This document shows, piece after piece, positions 1 to 11,865 of a stretch of 64,000 nt of DNA (position 1 is the first letter of the stretch; each line of letters starts with the position of its first letter). Below the pieces are notes generated by a model. The model was not told the origin of the DNA. It saw only the letters and a program-made list of their open reading frames with translations, and ran no database searches. Made by a program: the position numbers and the translations under genes. Source of the DNA: Malachius bipustulatus (lineage: Eukaryota > Arthropoda > Insecta > Coleoptera > Melyridae); NCBI GenBank assembly GCA_910589415.1, contig OU342630.1:19067867-19131866 (forward strand), written 5' to 3'.

Positions 1-939
1 CTGTACTAAATTTTATTTGAAATGTCAGAGTAATAAGGATCTTGCAGTTATTTTAGAAATTCATAATAATACTCCGAATTTTCATTAATTTAATCGAAAA
101 AGTCAAAAGCTATCCATGAAAAAAACTTACAGTATCTAACTGTCAAAAGTGACAAATAATTGTGTAGGTTAATTCCAATAATACTTACAGTAGGTACCTA
201 CAACGTGTCTAGTTTTAATAAGCATTCATAACATAACTTTGAGAGACAAAATAGAAATTGTACCGTCTAGTTGGTAATAATGTACTTTTTTGTACAACTG
301 CCAATAAAAGTCACACTTTTAACGACAGCTGACAGTGTTAAAAGTAATTGTTTACATGGAAGCGTGTTAAAATATTTTTAACACTAGTGTTAAAAATATT
401 TCTATCTACTTTTTCTGTACATTCTCTTTTTAAACTACATTTTCTCATGATGAAATCAGACGAAATTACAGGTAATAAGATTTTTTCATATTCCTTTTAT
501 TACTGGCAAACATATTAATAAAAAATAAGTACATAGTCTAGAATACAAGACAATAATAATTGTTCAAAAATTGCAATTAATAATAATAATTATAGCGCCT
601 TTTTTATTTGTATACACGCATTTGTTAGTAACCATAGCGTCGGCAACGGTTGCTATGCATAGTACACTTGTACTTATCTGAATATTTTAAAATGCAACTT
701 GAAGTTGTCATTCTAAATTCATCTATTTCATTATCAAAATAGAGCAGTTTTACAAAAATCATTGTATTATATGATATTCGTCTTAAAATTGATTTTATTT
801 TATTCGTGAAATCGTTCAATTCGCTCCTAGCTTTTAACATTTTCGAATAAATGTATGAAAATTCGGAGTATTATTATGAATTTCTAAAATAACTGCAAGA
901 TTCTTATTACTCTGACATTTCCAATAAAATTTTGTACAG
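1..939. mobile_element. Foldback element with long inverted ends
   Basis: The first ~115 bases recur in inverted orientation at about 826-939 with few mismatches. The ends read CTGTAC and GTACAG, and a TA follows the right end (940-941). The window begins exactly at the left end, so the left TA cannot be seen. It has no coding capacity; the small ORFs inside are not protein-like. A non-autonomous inverted-repeat transposon is the simplest reading. Superfamily is inferred only from the probable TA target. Confidence 0.75.
370..401. repeat. Perfect 32-bp palindrome
   Basis: Two 16-base half-sites (370-385 and 386-401) are exact reverse complements with no spacer, centred on ACTAGT. It lies in the interior of the first foldback. 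Another short inverted pair, ACTTTTAAC and GTTAAAAGT, lies just upstream at about 314-344. It may be a remnant of a further nested insertion; no function is claimed. Confidence 0.85.
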
Positions 940-1136
940 TACCGTTTTGATGGTGAATACCGTGGCGTGCCCATTTTTTTTTCTAAAAAAATCTCTAATA
1001 AGAGATTTTACAAGTAAACACTGATCTAGTATGCCTTGGATTTTGTAGGAATGCTTTTTTCTCCCAAAATATAGCTTATCAAGCTCTATGATTTAAAAGA
1101 AATACTTTTAAAATCGCACCATAAATAAAGATTCTA

Positions 1137-1606
1137 CAGGGTGTTTCAAGAACAAATGAGTCACACTGTAGATCAAGAGAGATGTAAAAAACCTAACATG
1201 GTGTAATAAAATATAAGTAGCTGGCTAGGACTCCAACATATTATTACAGATACATATTATTTTATTAAAACCCTTTTCTAAGTGAAAAGGTTAATGTTGC
1301 GGAAATTGCAGATTCGAAATTAACATAATCCGTACCTAGTTATTAAAAAAAAGATTTTAAAAAAACTACAAAAAAGACAGGAGTGGTACTCTCCTGGTGA
1401 ATCTCCTCTGTTCTAACTTGCCAATTTTTTTTTTATCAATAATCATGTACCTAAATCTGAAATGTTCAATTCTCTCAACAACCTCCTTTTCACTTCAAAA
1501 ACGATTTTAATAAATTACTATGTTTATGTATGTAATAAATACGTTGGAGTCTGGTCAAGTACTTATCATTCCTGATCACTCGTTGTGTTAGGTTTTTTAC
1601 ATTTTA
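1137..1606. mobile_element. Degenerate foldback, CAGGGTG type
   Basis: The left end is TA (1135-1136) followed by CAGGGTGTTTC. Inverted matches include ATGTAAAAAACCTAACA at about 1191 with its complement near 1585-1603, and a longer diverged arm pair (about 1230-1310 against 1480-1560). The expected right end CACCCTGTA is missing, so the right arm has lost roughly 45 bases or was replaced. Non-coding. Confidence 0.6.
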
Positions 1607-1608
1607 GA

Positions 1609-1639
1609 TTGTCTGCCTTAGATGCTCTAAGGCAGACAA
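1609..1639. repeat. Perfect 14-bp stem hairpin
   Basis: TTGTCTGCCTTAGA is followed by the 3-base loop TGC and then its exact complement. It sits where the right end of the preceding degenerate foldback should be. No T-run follows on either strand, so it is not a recognisable terminator. Role unknown. Confidence 0.7.
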
Positions 1640-3699
1640 CTTGCCCGTTTTTGGACTCAAATTCAAAACCAGCAGACGATTTAGTGAATAAATTTTATTC
1701 TAATTTGACCTTTTTCGTTGGTTCTTATTGATATATTGTTGAGTAGATATACCATGGAAAATCTTGCTAATAAATCTTATATTAAACTGTTTGTGTATGA
1801 TATCCGGTCAGTATCTCTGTTAATACGGCCACGAATCAAGGTGATAATAAAATTGAGTCGATTTGCTAAGATGAAAAAAGTTTTAAACGTTTTCAAAACA
1901 GTTTCTTATTGCTTTTTTCACAAATATGTAGGTATATTCGCAATTCCATCAAATTGCGTGTAGTTTTCAAGTAAAAGTGTATATGAACCGGATCCGGAAA
2001 CCAGATAAAGGTAGTAAGTTATTTCAAAATTTCTGGTTGGTTGTCTATAACCACATTTCACTCGTGATCCTTGCACCTGTGCCAGTTAATCGATTCTGCT
2101 AGAATGGAATTTGAATTTAGCAACTCTCTAACCTGATCGAGCTTAAATTGAAAATTCAAAGTACTTCACAAGAGCTAATAGCCTGTCAGCAGTAGACGAC
2201 TATTTTCATCTAAGTACATTTAAACTTGCCGTTGGTTAGGTTAATAATGAATCGACTTTTCATAAAAGATTTAGTTGAAGTGACATGCTAAGAGCTACAT
2301 TACAAACAAATAAAATCGCGTCTACATATAGACCACCTATTTTATAAGGTGGGATTGGTGGACCATTTTCTAAGGTCTAAATTTTGTTTCAAATTTTTAA
2401 TATGTATAAAACTGTGCAACTTTTTTATAATATAACCGATCCTGTATCTCTGCTAGTTTTCTAGATTATAAGGGTGATAGAGATAAAGAACTGTTTTCCT
2501 AGTTTGCAGTTGATTTTCATATATTCATAATAGTTGATACTCGTAGTAACATTCGTTCCTATCGTTACATTTTGGAACATTACTACATAATCTCAGACTG
2601 CAAGAAAAGTCTCCGTAGCCATTTGGAAGTTCACAATGTTGAACCATCGCAACCGCAATATTACTTGAAAATTACGTTGCTGAAGCAAGTTTGCAGGTAC
2701 AACATTTTACCTTACTGCATTCACAGAATAATTTACAAGAGTGACTTGTCCGAAGGTGTCAACAACTTATCAAATTAAATTTGGAAAACTGGATGAAGAA
2801 TCAACATTGCGGGAACTTTTGCAGTGCTCTATGTTCAGTGGGCTCAATTATTTCTCTGAAATTTTTTAGCTGCTTTTTTTATTGGACGATCAAAATTATC
2901 ATTTTTTACACGGTATAAAAATTTCCACATGAGTACCACATGAGAACTGAAGGTAGGTAACACGTAAACCGGTTTCCCAAATATTTTATCTTGAGCCGAT
3001 TTCAAGATAACCTGTCATTAAAATGGAACACTGCGATTCCATTTTTAACTGAGATTCCAATTTTGCTTATAACTCATAAATTACTAACTTCAACTATAAA
3101 ACAATTCTTATTGGATTTTTCACGCGATCTGAAATGTTAATTACAATATAGATGGTGTACGGTTTAAAATAGGGAAGTTGATGGGTACTGTCGGTTTAAC
3201 TGGAAGTGGTTAAGGCTGTGAACATTTTATTGTTGATTGTATTTCAATTCGTGGAAATTGAAATCATACATGTTTTGTGTAAATTTTCAGACTTCTTTAC
3301 CTCGATACTGAAATTGTGTTAAGTTGCAAAAAAAAACTTCAGACAAACGGCAAACAGAAAATTACATTTCGAAACAAATATTCTGCTTGCTACTCCCTCA
3401 CTTTTTTAGTAATGTCAGTTACTGTACACAATTTCAATAATTTTTCTATTTATGATTTTATGAATAACCGAATGTTTTCGCACCGTAATCTACATTGTTG
3501 TTCTTTAGAAATGTATTTTAAGTAAAATTAATTAAAATTTAGAGATGATTTAGCTTTTATCTTATCTACAGATGACTACTTTCCGCCAGTGGTAAAGTGT
3601 ATTTATGTTTCCTTTTAACAGATAGTAGATCAACATTTGAAAATATTTTTTTTTTATGCTGTTTTGTTTAGTTCGGTTGGCTAATTCAGCTTATTAGGT
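1640..3699. other. AT-rich DNA, no gene recognised
   Basis: About 2 kb of AT-rich sequence. The open frames here (for example 1718-1963 and 2572-2778) are under 85 codons, have no recognisable domain and have the composition of random AT-rich DNA. A short imperfect hairpin is visible near 2328-2356. Confidence 0.6.
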
Positions 3700-3945
3700 T
3701 TTAGAGTTTAGGTTGTACGTAAATATGGGATTTTTTTTTTTTGCTAACTTCATTTTCATGCAAATTCATTCATGCAACTTTGTATCCTTTATTATTATTA
3801 TTTTTGTTGTTATTGTTATTACTGTTATTATTTTGGCTCTGTTCGTTTGTGTACTATACTGTGGTATACCCTGTAACTGGATGTATCTGTTGGGTAATAT
3901 AGTTAAATAAATAAATAAATGAATGAATAAAATAAATGCGTGACT
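3700..3945 (+). mobile_element. Possible 3' tail of a truncated retroposon
   Basis: A stretch rich in TTATTATTATT and TTGTTATTGTTATTAC leads through GGGTAATATAGTTAAATAAATAAATAAAT. Insect non-LTR retrotransposons often end in such simple-repeat tails. No coding part is attached and no clear target duplication was found, so this is a weak call. The open frame at 3713-3910 is low-complexity and is not proposed as a gene. Confidence 0.3.
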
Positions 3946-4470
3946 CTGTCATGAGAGAAAAAATCCATCTTCAGAGGTGAATACCTCGAGAACACGAGTT
4001 TTTGTGGGCTTATGCCCAGGCAGAATTCTGATCTTCTCATCGAATACTACCGATCCTCAAAGTTACTACAAATTTAACCAGAAGCCAGTTTCTATAAGGA
4101 TTCTGCAAGGTCTTTTCACAATTGACTCAGTAGCCAAATAAAGAAAGTAGTATAATAATAGGACGTTGTTTTGGAAATTTGGTAAGAAATCTGTAGACAT
4201 TCCTGGAAGAAGATATAGGATCACTGAAAATTTTCGAATCATTTAGGAAACACTATGTAAGACGTTAAAATGTCTATTAGATCGATGGTAGTGTTATCAC
4301 GTCTATGAAAGTTGTTAAGAACAAAACAACTTGAATACCTTTCTGTAGTGAGAATCAAAACGTGTTGTGTATTTTTTTTACAACACGATGGCCTTATAAA
4401 TTACAATCAAGAGTCCACCATGTGCAAACACCTTCGGGTGGTCACAGCTGCTGTATGGACGGTAAGTATA

Positions 4471-5456
4471 CAGGGTGCACCATGTATCCTTCTCTATATT
4501 GCTATCTATTAACGCTAACAGATACAGGGTCGGTTAAACAAGTCCAAAGAAGCGCAATTTTGTGGCCATCTCGAATCAGTCAAGCCATACAAAATATCTG
4601 TGACCGTTCCTGAAATATCCTGAAAAAACTGAAAAATCGAGATTTCTTATTTTTGCCATATCTTTTTTATTATTGGAGATTAATAAATAATTTCTTGTGA
4701 GCATACATAAGTCGACAAGAGCTACCCATCTGACATTTCAAAAATTTTCAAAGCCGACTAGATTCAAGGATTTTCATAGTCAACTTTCGTTTTTCTTATG
4801 ACCACCATATTGTTTTTTTATGTTGTTCGGTATAAAAAAAAACATAAAAACAAAAAATTGTTAAATTTCAAAAAAAAAAAAAATATTCTTCTTTTTTCTT
4901 TACAAAAAAGACATATTTTTAGACTGAATTTCATAGATAAATTAAAAAACCATAAGGCAAGTACTATTTTGGCTTATTTTACAAATGTTGACGTTTTTCG
5001 ACGATTTTTTTTTCGTTTTTCTATGAAAAAAGAAGAATAAAAATGAAAAAAATTTTTTTGAAGTTTATTAATTTTTGGTTTCCATTATTTTTTTTATATC
5101 GAACGACATAAAAAAATAATATGGCGGCCATAAGAAAAACGAAAGTTGACTGTGAAAACTCTTGGATCTAGTCGGCCTTGAAAATTTTTGAAATATCAGA
5201 TGGATAGCTCTTAACGGTTTATGTAAGCCTACGAAAAATTAATTAATTTCCAATAATAAAATAGATATGAAGAAAATAAGAAATCTCGATTTTTCAGTTT
5301 TTTCAGGATATTTCAGGATCGGTCACAGATATCTCGCATGTTTTGACGGATTCGAGAAGGCCACAAAATAGCGCAACTTTTCTCTAATTTAACCGACCCT
5401 GTATCTCTTAGCGTTCAGGAGATAGCAATATAGAGAAGGATACATGGTGCACCCTG
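4471..5456. mobile_element. Foldback element, TA target, ~480-bp arms
   Basis: Ends are TA|CAGGGTGCACC (TA at 4469-4470) and GGTGCACCCTG|TA (TA at 5457-5458). The two halves are inverted copies over almost their whole length, about 480 bp per arm, with an AT-rich centre near 4900-5030. A second TA|CAGGGTCGG ... CCGACCCTG|TA pair lies symmetrically inside (4525 and 5401). There is no transposase; presumably it is mobilised by an enzyme from an element with a TA target. It would fold into one very long hairpin if transcribed. Confidence 0.9.
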
Positions 5457-5458
5457 TA

Positions 5459-6002
5459 GTGCTTCCTTATGTTCAATATTAGCGGTTCAAATAGTATATT
5501 CTATGTAATTGAATATTTAGGTTAGGTACAAGTTGGTTATTATTTCATTGTAATTTTAATATAATCAAAATAGGTTAGAGTGGAACTCAAATAGAAAACA
5601 ACACACATAATAGCGTGAGCTAACAAAACAATGGAAAATACTTTACCCAAGAAGTCAAAAGAAACATAAATAGTAACACTTCCCATTTAATTTGAAAAGT
5701 AGTAGTTAGGTGGTAAGTAGCACCATAAAATCATTTGTTACTATATGCTATTGGGAGTAGATAAAGTATAGTGCAGTATCTTGAGTCCGAAGATAATTTT
5801 TCGCTTGCAGAATTACACAATCGCTGCAAGCAACTCATATGTAATTTTTTCAGCTTGTGCGACAAATATCATTTTCAATTATTGTGTTATACTGCAGAGA
5901 GAGCCAGTTTTTTTGTATCAGTACTTCACCAGTTTATAGAAGACCTACTTTAAGGAATACAGTTCTTATAAACATATATCCGAAAAAAAATTCGAAAAAA
6001 GA
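5459..6002. other. Spacer between two foldbacks
   Basis: AT-rich DNA. The only open frame of note (5771-5953, 60 codons, plus strand) matches nothing I know and is not called as a gene. Confidence 0.6.
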
Positions 6003-6004
6003 TA

Positions 6005-7645
6005 CAGCGTGTTAAAAAAAATTCAGTTTTCGCCGCATAACTCGGGAATTTCTCTATCTTTTAATTTTATACCAAGAGGTTATTCATTACAATTTATGGC
6101 TCACAAAACGAAGGAAAACATGGGTGAAAAACTTAATCAGTGGCGTAGATACAGAGTATATGACGCCTTTTTCGCTCAAAAGCTTCTACGCCCTTAGACT
6201 TACACAACCTTACTTATCAGCGTTGGATTCTATACAGACTGTCCGTTTTTCGCGTGCCACTATGGGGACCTCGGTTATCTTAAGAGATACGAAGTTGGTT
6301 GAATTAGGGCAAAGTAGCGTATTTTTGCGGTGATTGATAATCTGAAAAGAAATTTGAGCTGTCACTATTAGTTGTCAAAATATTTCAAAAAAACTGAAAT
6401 TTTCAATTTTTGTTTTTATTTTTTTATTCAAAAACCAATCAAGCAAGCCATTTTTAACTGAAACATTGTTAAGACACTTTCCAACAAGGAACCCAAAAAT
6501 AATTTTACAATAGCTCTAGCACTTGAGATAGAAGAAAATCGATGGTCAGCTTTGGTTTTTCTTATGGGCGCCATATTGGATTTTTCCACTTTTAGATTAC
6601 TTTAATTTTTCTCTTTACAACGATGTATCACACATGTTATTTCATTATTGAATGTTTGGCGAAAATAAAATTTCTTATCTTGTGTCCAGAGTGCTTTGAA
6701 GAAATGTCAATGGTCTTTTGTTTTCAACAAAACTTTGGCGATTTGACCAGTCGTCTGCGTCGACATTGAATTATTAATCGAGGAAAAAGCCACTTCTCAA
6801 ATAAAATTATTAATTAAACAATGGTTAACAAAGACGAATAAATTAACAACTGGTAATGTGGTTCACAGCATGTGTTCAAAAATCTCTCCTTAACTAATTG
6901 CAATTTTTGGGTTCCTTGTTGAAAAGTGTCTTAACAATGTTTCAGTTAAAAATGGCTTGCTTGATTGGTTTTTGAATAAAAAAATAAAAACAAAAATTGA
7001 AAATTTCAGTTTTTTTGAAATATTTTGACAACTAATAATGACAGCTCAAATTTCTTTTCAGATTATCAATCAGCGCAAAAATAAGCTACTTTGCCCTAAT
7101 TTAACCAACTTCGTATCTCTTAAGATAAGCGAGATCCCCATAGTGGAACGCGAAAAACAGACAGTCTGTAGAGGTCTAGAGGTTACTTAAAAAAAATACT
7201 TATGAACACTCGAAATTCCTCATAGTTTATAGGTAAATTGAGTCTAAGCTTCAATCTACCGCAAATATAAGCTCATTTTTTCGATATTAATAATTGTTAT
7301 CAAATTATTCTATAATAATTGATATCTTTGGATATAAATTATTAATCGGAAAAACTATGGGAAATTTAGAATATTCATATAGGTACACCTTTTTTGTAAG
7401 AAATCTACAGGGAATACAACGCTGATAAGTAATGTCTTGTAAGTCCATTAGCGTAGAAGTTATTGAGGGAAAAAGGGGTCAAACACCTTGTATCTTACGC
7501 AACAGAAGAATTTTTTCATCCGTGTTTTTCTTCGTTTTGTGTGCTATAAATTATAATAAATAACCTCTTCGTATGAAATTAAAATATTGGGATATGCCCA
7601 AGCTATGCAGAGAAAACTGAAAAAAATTTTTTTTTCAACACCCTG
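6005..7645. mobile_element. Foldback element, TA target, arms above 500 bp
   Basis: The left end is TA|CAGCGTGTT (TA 6003-6004), the right end is AACACCCTG|TA (TA 7646-7647). The left arm, about 6005-6520, is inverted at about 6895-7645. The right arm is longer because it carries a separate insert (7170-7408). A segment near 6286-6330 resembles the inner arm of the 4471-5456 element (GATAC, then GTTGGTT against GTCGGTT), so the two belong to one family. Non-coding. Confidence 0.88.
7170..7408. mobile_element. Small inverted-repeat insert in a foldback arm
   Basis: This ~240-bp segment has no partner in the left arm of the surrounding foldback, so it arrived later. Its own ends are diverged inverted repeats (about 7172-7230 against 7345-7405). 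The flanks read CTGTAGA on the left and CTACAG on the right, so the exact boundary and duplication are uncertain. Confidence 0.55.
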
Positions 7646-7647
7646 TA

Positions 7648-9095
7648 ATTATTAATTTTTTTCTAAACTTTTCCGGGCGTATGTTTATGAGAACATTTTT
7701 ACATTAAGAAAGATCTTCTATAATCTGATGGAGTCCTGCTACAAAAAACTCACTCACCCTGAATAAAAGTTTTGTAAATGATTTATCATTTATTATCTCA
7801 TTTATTCTTATTCCTATTTATTATTATTATTATTCCTTTTTATTATTATTCTTATTCCTATTTATATCATTTATTCTTGCAGTACGGTTTAGTTTGCAGG
7901 AAATAGTCCAGGTGCTTAAGACATGTCTTATGATTTAAAAAGAGTATAACTGTATTATCCCTATATTATGATAACATGACCCGAGGTCGAATGAATACTT
8001 TCACCATAGAAAAGCAATATGAACTTACCGAAATTATCAAATAATGTAGCAAATAATATGAACATAATTAGTTTTACTAATAGACTTACAATTACCCTCA
8101 TTGTTTCACTTCCACCCGCTGTTTTTTTACACCATTTCCTGAAAGCTTTTATAAAAATTGTTTGTCGAATTGATTTGGTGAAGAAGAAACAATCTCAATT
8201 ATACAGTATACTCCATCCAGCTGGGTTAAAGACAAAAGGCAATTTTCAACTTAGAACCTTATAAAACAATTTCACCTAGTGCAATTCCCAGAGGATGCCA
8301 TGTAATGAAATTCAATATCGTAAAGCTTCATTGAAGAAGTTCAGCTTATTTTGTGAGCGATTCTCCTTTGCTGAAATGCCAGAAGCTACTTCCGAGAGTC
8401 CATTGTCTGAAAGGCAATATAGACATTCAATTTATATGGGAACATAAGCTATTCAGTGATGTGGGACACCTGAGTCGACTTTCTAACAATCGCTTTCTTA
8501 CTGCTGACTTAAATTGTCTTATTGAATTCAATATAACATAAGTTCGAAAAATATTATATAAACAGTTTATTTTGGAACATTATACTAGGCGTATATCTGA
8601 GTTATAAATAATTAATTTTATTAGCAAAGTTTCATTTGTCATGGCTTTAGACTGTTGATTTGAAATAACGTGAAATTTCATGAGCTCATGATATTATATT
8701 GGAAGAATTATCGGCTTTCACTTTTAGGAAGCACTGTATGAATTATAGTGGAGGACATACTTTAAAATAAAATCGAAAAAAAAAACTTTAAAAATTTTTA
8801 TTTTCACCAAATCTTGTTTATTTTCATTTGATCGATTAAACTATACAAATTTATTTAATAATGATAAATATGAATAAAATTTGAATTCAGAATCCATAGA
8901 TTTTTCACAATAACAATTAAACAATTTAATCCTCAACAATCAAATTAATTGAGTACAGAGCAATCATACAACGCTTGATCGTTGGAAACCTTAGTAAAAT
9001 GCAATCGTAAGAAGAAGGAAAACTGTAACTAAGCTTCTATGGTTAAATTCCGTTGAGGATATAACCGGAATAATCGACATTTCAATTACACAATA
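7648..9095. other. AT-rich DNA with a low-complexity tract
   Basis: A TTATT/TTATTCC-rich tract occupies about 7785-7880. The open frames at 8019-8264 and 8353-8541 are short and unrecognised. No gene, RNA or clear repeat boundary is supported in this 1.4-kb stretch. Confidence 0.55.
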
Positions 9096-9097
9096 TA

Positions 9098-10126
9098 CAG
9101 AGTATTTCAATAGAAACTCCCAGGCCAATTATTTAGACAACTAAAAGTGACATATGTGAATTCTGTAAACGTCAGTTTTTTGAATAATACAAGATGTAGG
9201 TGGCGCCACGGTGAAAAGAATTTCCTCGATGACAGAAACTTTTAAATGTTGTAGGTCTTAAATATAATTAATTTTTGATTAAATTAAATCCCACAAAATT
9301 TTTTGATAAATCTAATATGAACGGTAAATTTGTGATTATTATTATTTTTTTAACGAGTATTTTAATTATAAAAAATATTGGTAGGTAGTATCTTTTAGCA
9401 GATTTTAATTTATTTGTGGTAACACAAATTTTAGTGATAATACGCTCGTGTAGCGCTAAATTATTACGTCCCGTGACGTTTCAGGGGACGCCTTAACAAC
9501 TAATATTGTTTGCAATAATATTGCAGTAAAATTGTTTTTATTTTTATTTCTCGAAAACAAAGCAATAAAAACAATTTAACAAACAAGAAAAGGATATTTT
9601 TAGTTGCTTAATCCGAAAAATAATAAAAATTACCAAAAATTCAGTGGCATCTTATTTTTGGCCAATATTATTTGTTAAGGCGCCACCTGAGACGTCACTG
9701 GACGTAATAATTTAGCGCTACACGAGCGTACGAGTGTTTTATCACTGAAATTTGTATTACCTACCACAATTAAATCAAAATCTGATAAATATATTAAAAA
9801 TATTTATAAATAAAATACTCTTTTAATACTACTTAAGTTAAAAATATAAAAAAATAATAATAATAATCTAAAATATCTCCGTTCTTATTAGATTTATCAA
9901 AAACTTTTATGGAACATAATTTAATAGAAAATTAATTATCTTTAAGCCCCACGATATTTAAAAGTTCCTGTCTTTGCACCGTAGCGCCACCTACATCTTG
10001 TATTATTCAAACACATTTTTTACACAGTTGTGAATCATAGAGGCTAAAAACTGGCGTTTAGAGAATTTACATGTCACTTTTAGTTTTAGAAATAATTGGC
10101 CTGGGAGTTTTTATTAAAATACCCTG
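9098..10126. mobile_element. Foldback element, ~500-bp arms
   Basis: The left end is TA|CAGAGTATTTCAAT (TA 9096-9097). The right end is ATTAAAATACCCTG, followed by CA instead of TA. Strong inverted blocks include ACTCCCAGGCCAATTATTT near both ends, CAAGATGTAGGTGGCGC in both arms, and TAGCGCTACACGAGCGTA in the inner arm (its complement at 9441-9460). The loop is at about 9500-9670. Non-coding. Confidence 0.88.
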
Positions 10127-10147
10127 CATAAGTAGGTATACAGTATA

Positions 10148-10364
10148 CAGGGTGATTCAGGTTTTACCTTGTTAACTCTAGGGAACGATAGAGAATCGAA
10201 AAATAATATGAGTTTGCTTCATGAACTATATTCGTGAAATGCTTCGTTAAGAAAATAAAATATATTGAAGTTTTAAGAAAAAATCGTATTTTTGAAATAT
10301 AAAAAAATTGGCTGATTGAAATCATTTGAAATTTTGAACAGTAGCTGTGCTAATTGAAGTACAT
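10148..10364. mobile_element. Single left end of a CAGGGTG-type repeat
   Basis: TA|CAGGGTGATTCAGG starts at 10,148, only 20 bases from the previous element. No inverted partner is seen before 10,365, where a different element begins, so this copy appears truncated by that insertion. Confidence 0.45.
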
Positions 10365-10559
10365 CCCAGGCAGCACAGCTTGGTGTATTAAACGTTTATT
10401 ATGCGTAAAATTGGTTTAAATTTGGTTTCAGTTTAATTTCCAAACGTATATTAGTCACGCTTTTTAAACTATACGTATCTTATCTATCAAAATAGACGTT
10501 GGTAATATACCTTATACGTTAAATATTAGGAGATATGAATACGTATAAGTTACAGTAAG

Positions 10560-11865
10560 AATTTAACCCTGGTAATACGTATATTGCGTAGGCTATCTAA
10601 ACCATTTGTATATAATATTCGTTAAATTTCCGTTGAAGTACAACGTTCATTTATGTTATTTTTTTCGACGTTTGGTATTGGTATGTATTCAACGTTTCCC
10701 ATTAATAGAAAAGCTACTCAAAAAACACGTCGAGACTAAAAACGTTTATTTATTATAAACACGTATATTACGTAGACCACATAAACCATTTGTATATAGT
10801 ATTCGTTAAAGTTCAGTTCAAGTACAACGTTTATTTATGTTATTGAAATTGTTTCTTTTTCTACGTTTGGTATTCGTATGTATTCAACGTTTCCCATTAG
10901 TAGAAAAGCTACTCAAAAAAAACGTCGAGACTAAAAACGTTTATTTATTATAAACACGTATATTACGTAGACCACATAAACCATTTGTATTTAATATTCG
11001 TTAAAGTTCAGTTCAAGTACAACGTTTATTTATGTTATTGAAATTGTTTCTTTTTCTACGTTTGGTATTGGTATGTATTCAACGTTTTCCATTAGTAGAA
11101 AAGCTACTAAAAAAAAAAGTCGAGACTAAAAACGTTTATTTATTATAAACACGTATATTACGTAGACCACATAAACCATTTGTATATAGTATTCGTTAAA
11201 GTTCAGTTCAAGTACAACGTTTATTTATGTTATTGAAATTGTTTCTTTTTCTACGTTTGGTATTGGTATGTATTCAACGTTTCCCATTAGTAGAAAAGCT
11301 ACTCAAAAAAAACGTCGAGACTAAAAACGTTTATTTATTATAAACACGTATATTACGTAGACCACATAAACCATTTGTATTTAATATTCGTTAAAGTTCA
11401 GTTCAAGTACAACGTTTATTTATGTTATTGAAATTGTTTCTTTTTCTACGTTTGGTATTGGTATGTATTCAACGTTTTCCATTAGTAGAAAAGCTACTAA
11501 AAAAAAACGTCGAGACTAAAAACGTTTATTTATTATAAACACGTATATTACGTAGACCACATAAACCATTTGTATATAGTATTCGTTAAAGTTCAGTTCA
11601 AGTACAACGTTTATTTATGTTATTGAAATTGTTTCTTTTTCTACGTTTGGTATTGGTATGTATTCAACGTTTCCCATTAGTAGAAAAGCTACTCAAAAAA
11701 AACGTCGAGACTAAAAACGTTTATTTATTATAAACACGTATATTACGTAGACCACATAAACCATTTGTATTTAATATTCGTTAAAGTTCAGTTCAAGTAC
11801 AACGTTTATTTATGTTATTGAAATTGTTTCTTTTTCTACGTTTGGTATTGGTATGTATTCAACGA
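10560..11865. repeat. 195-bp tandem satellite, 390-bp dimer order
   Basis: The landmark CTAAAAACGT recurs at 10,736, 10,931, 11,126, 11,321, 11,516 and 11,711, exactly 195 bases apart, giving about 6.7 copies. Alternate copies share variants: one type has GTATATAGT and CGTTTCCC, the other GTATTTAAT and CGTTTTCC, so the repeating unit is a 390-bp dimer. The first copy (about 10,560-10,735) is the most diverged. The array stops abruptly at about 11,865 in the middle of a unit. Confidence 0.95.

Noticed and set aside
3713..3910. 65-codon hydrophobic protein
   Set aside because: Encoded by TTATTATTG-type low-complexity DNA, so the hydrophobicity is a composition effect.
10560..11865. CRISPR-like array
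   Set aside because: Units are contiguous 195-bp satellite copies without repeat-spacer alternation, in a eukaryotic context.
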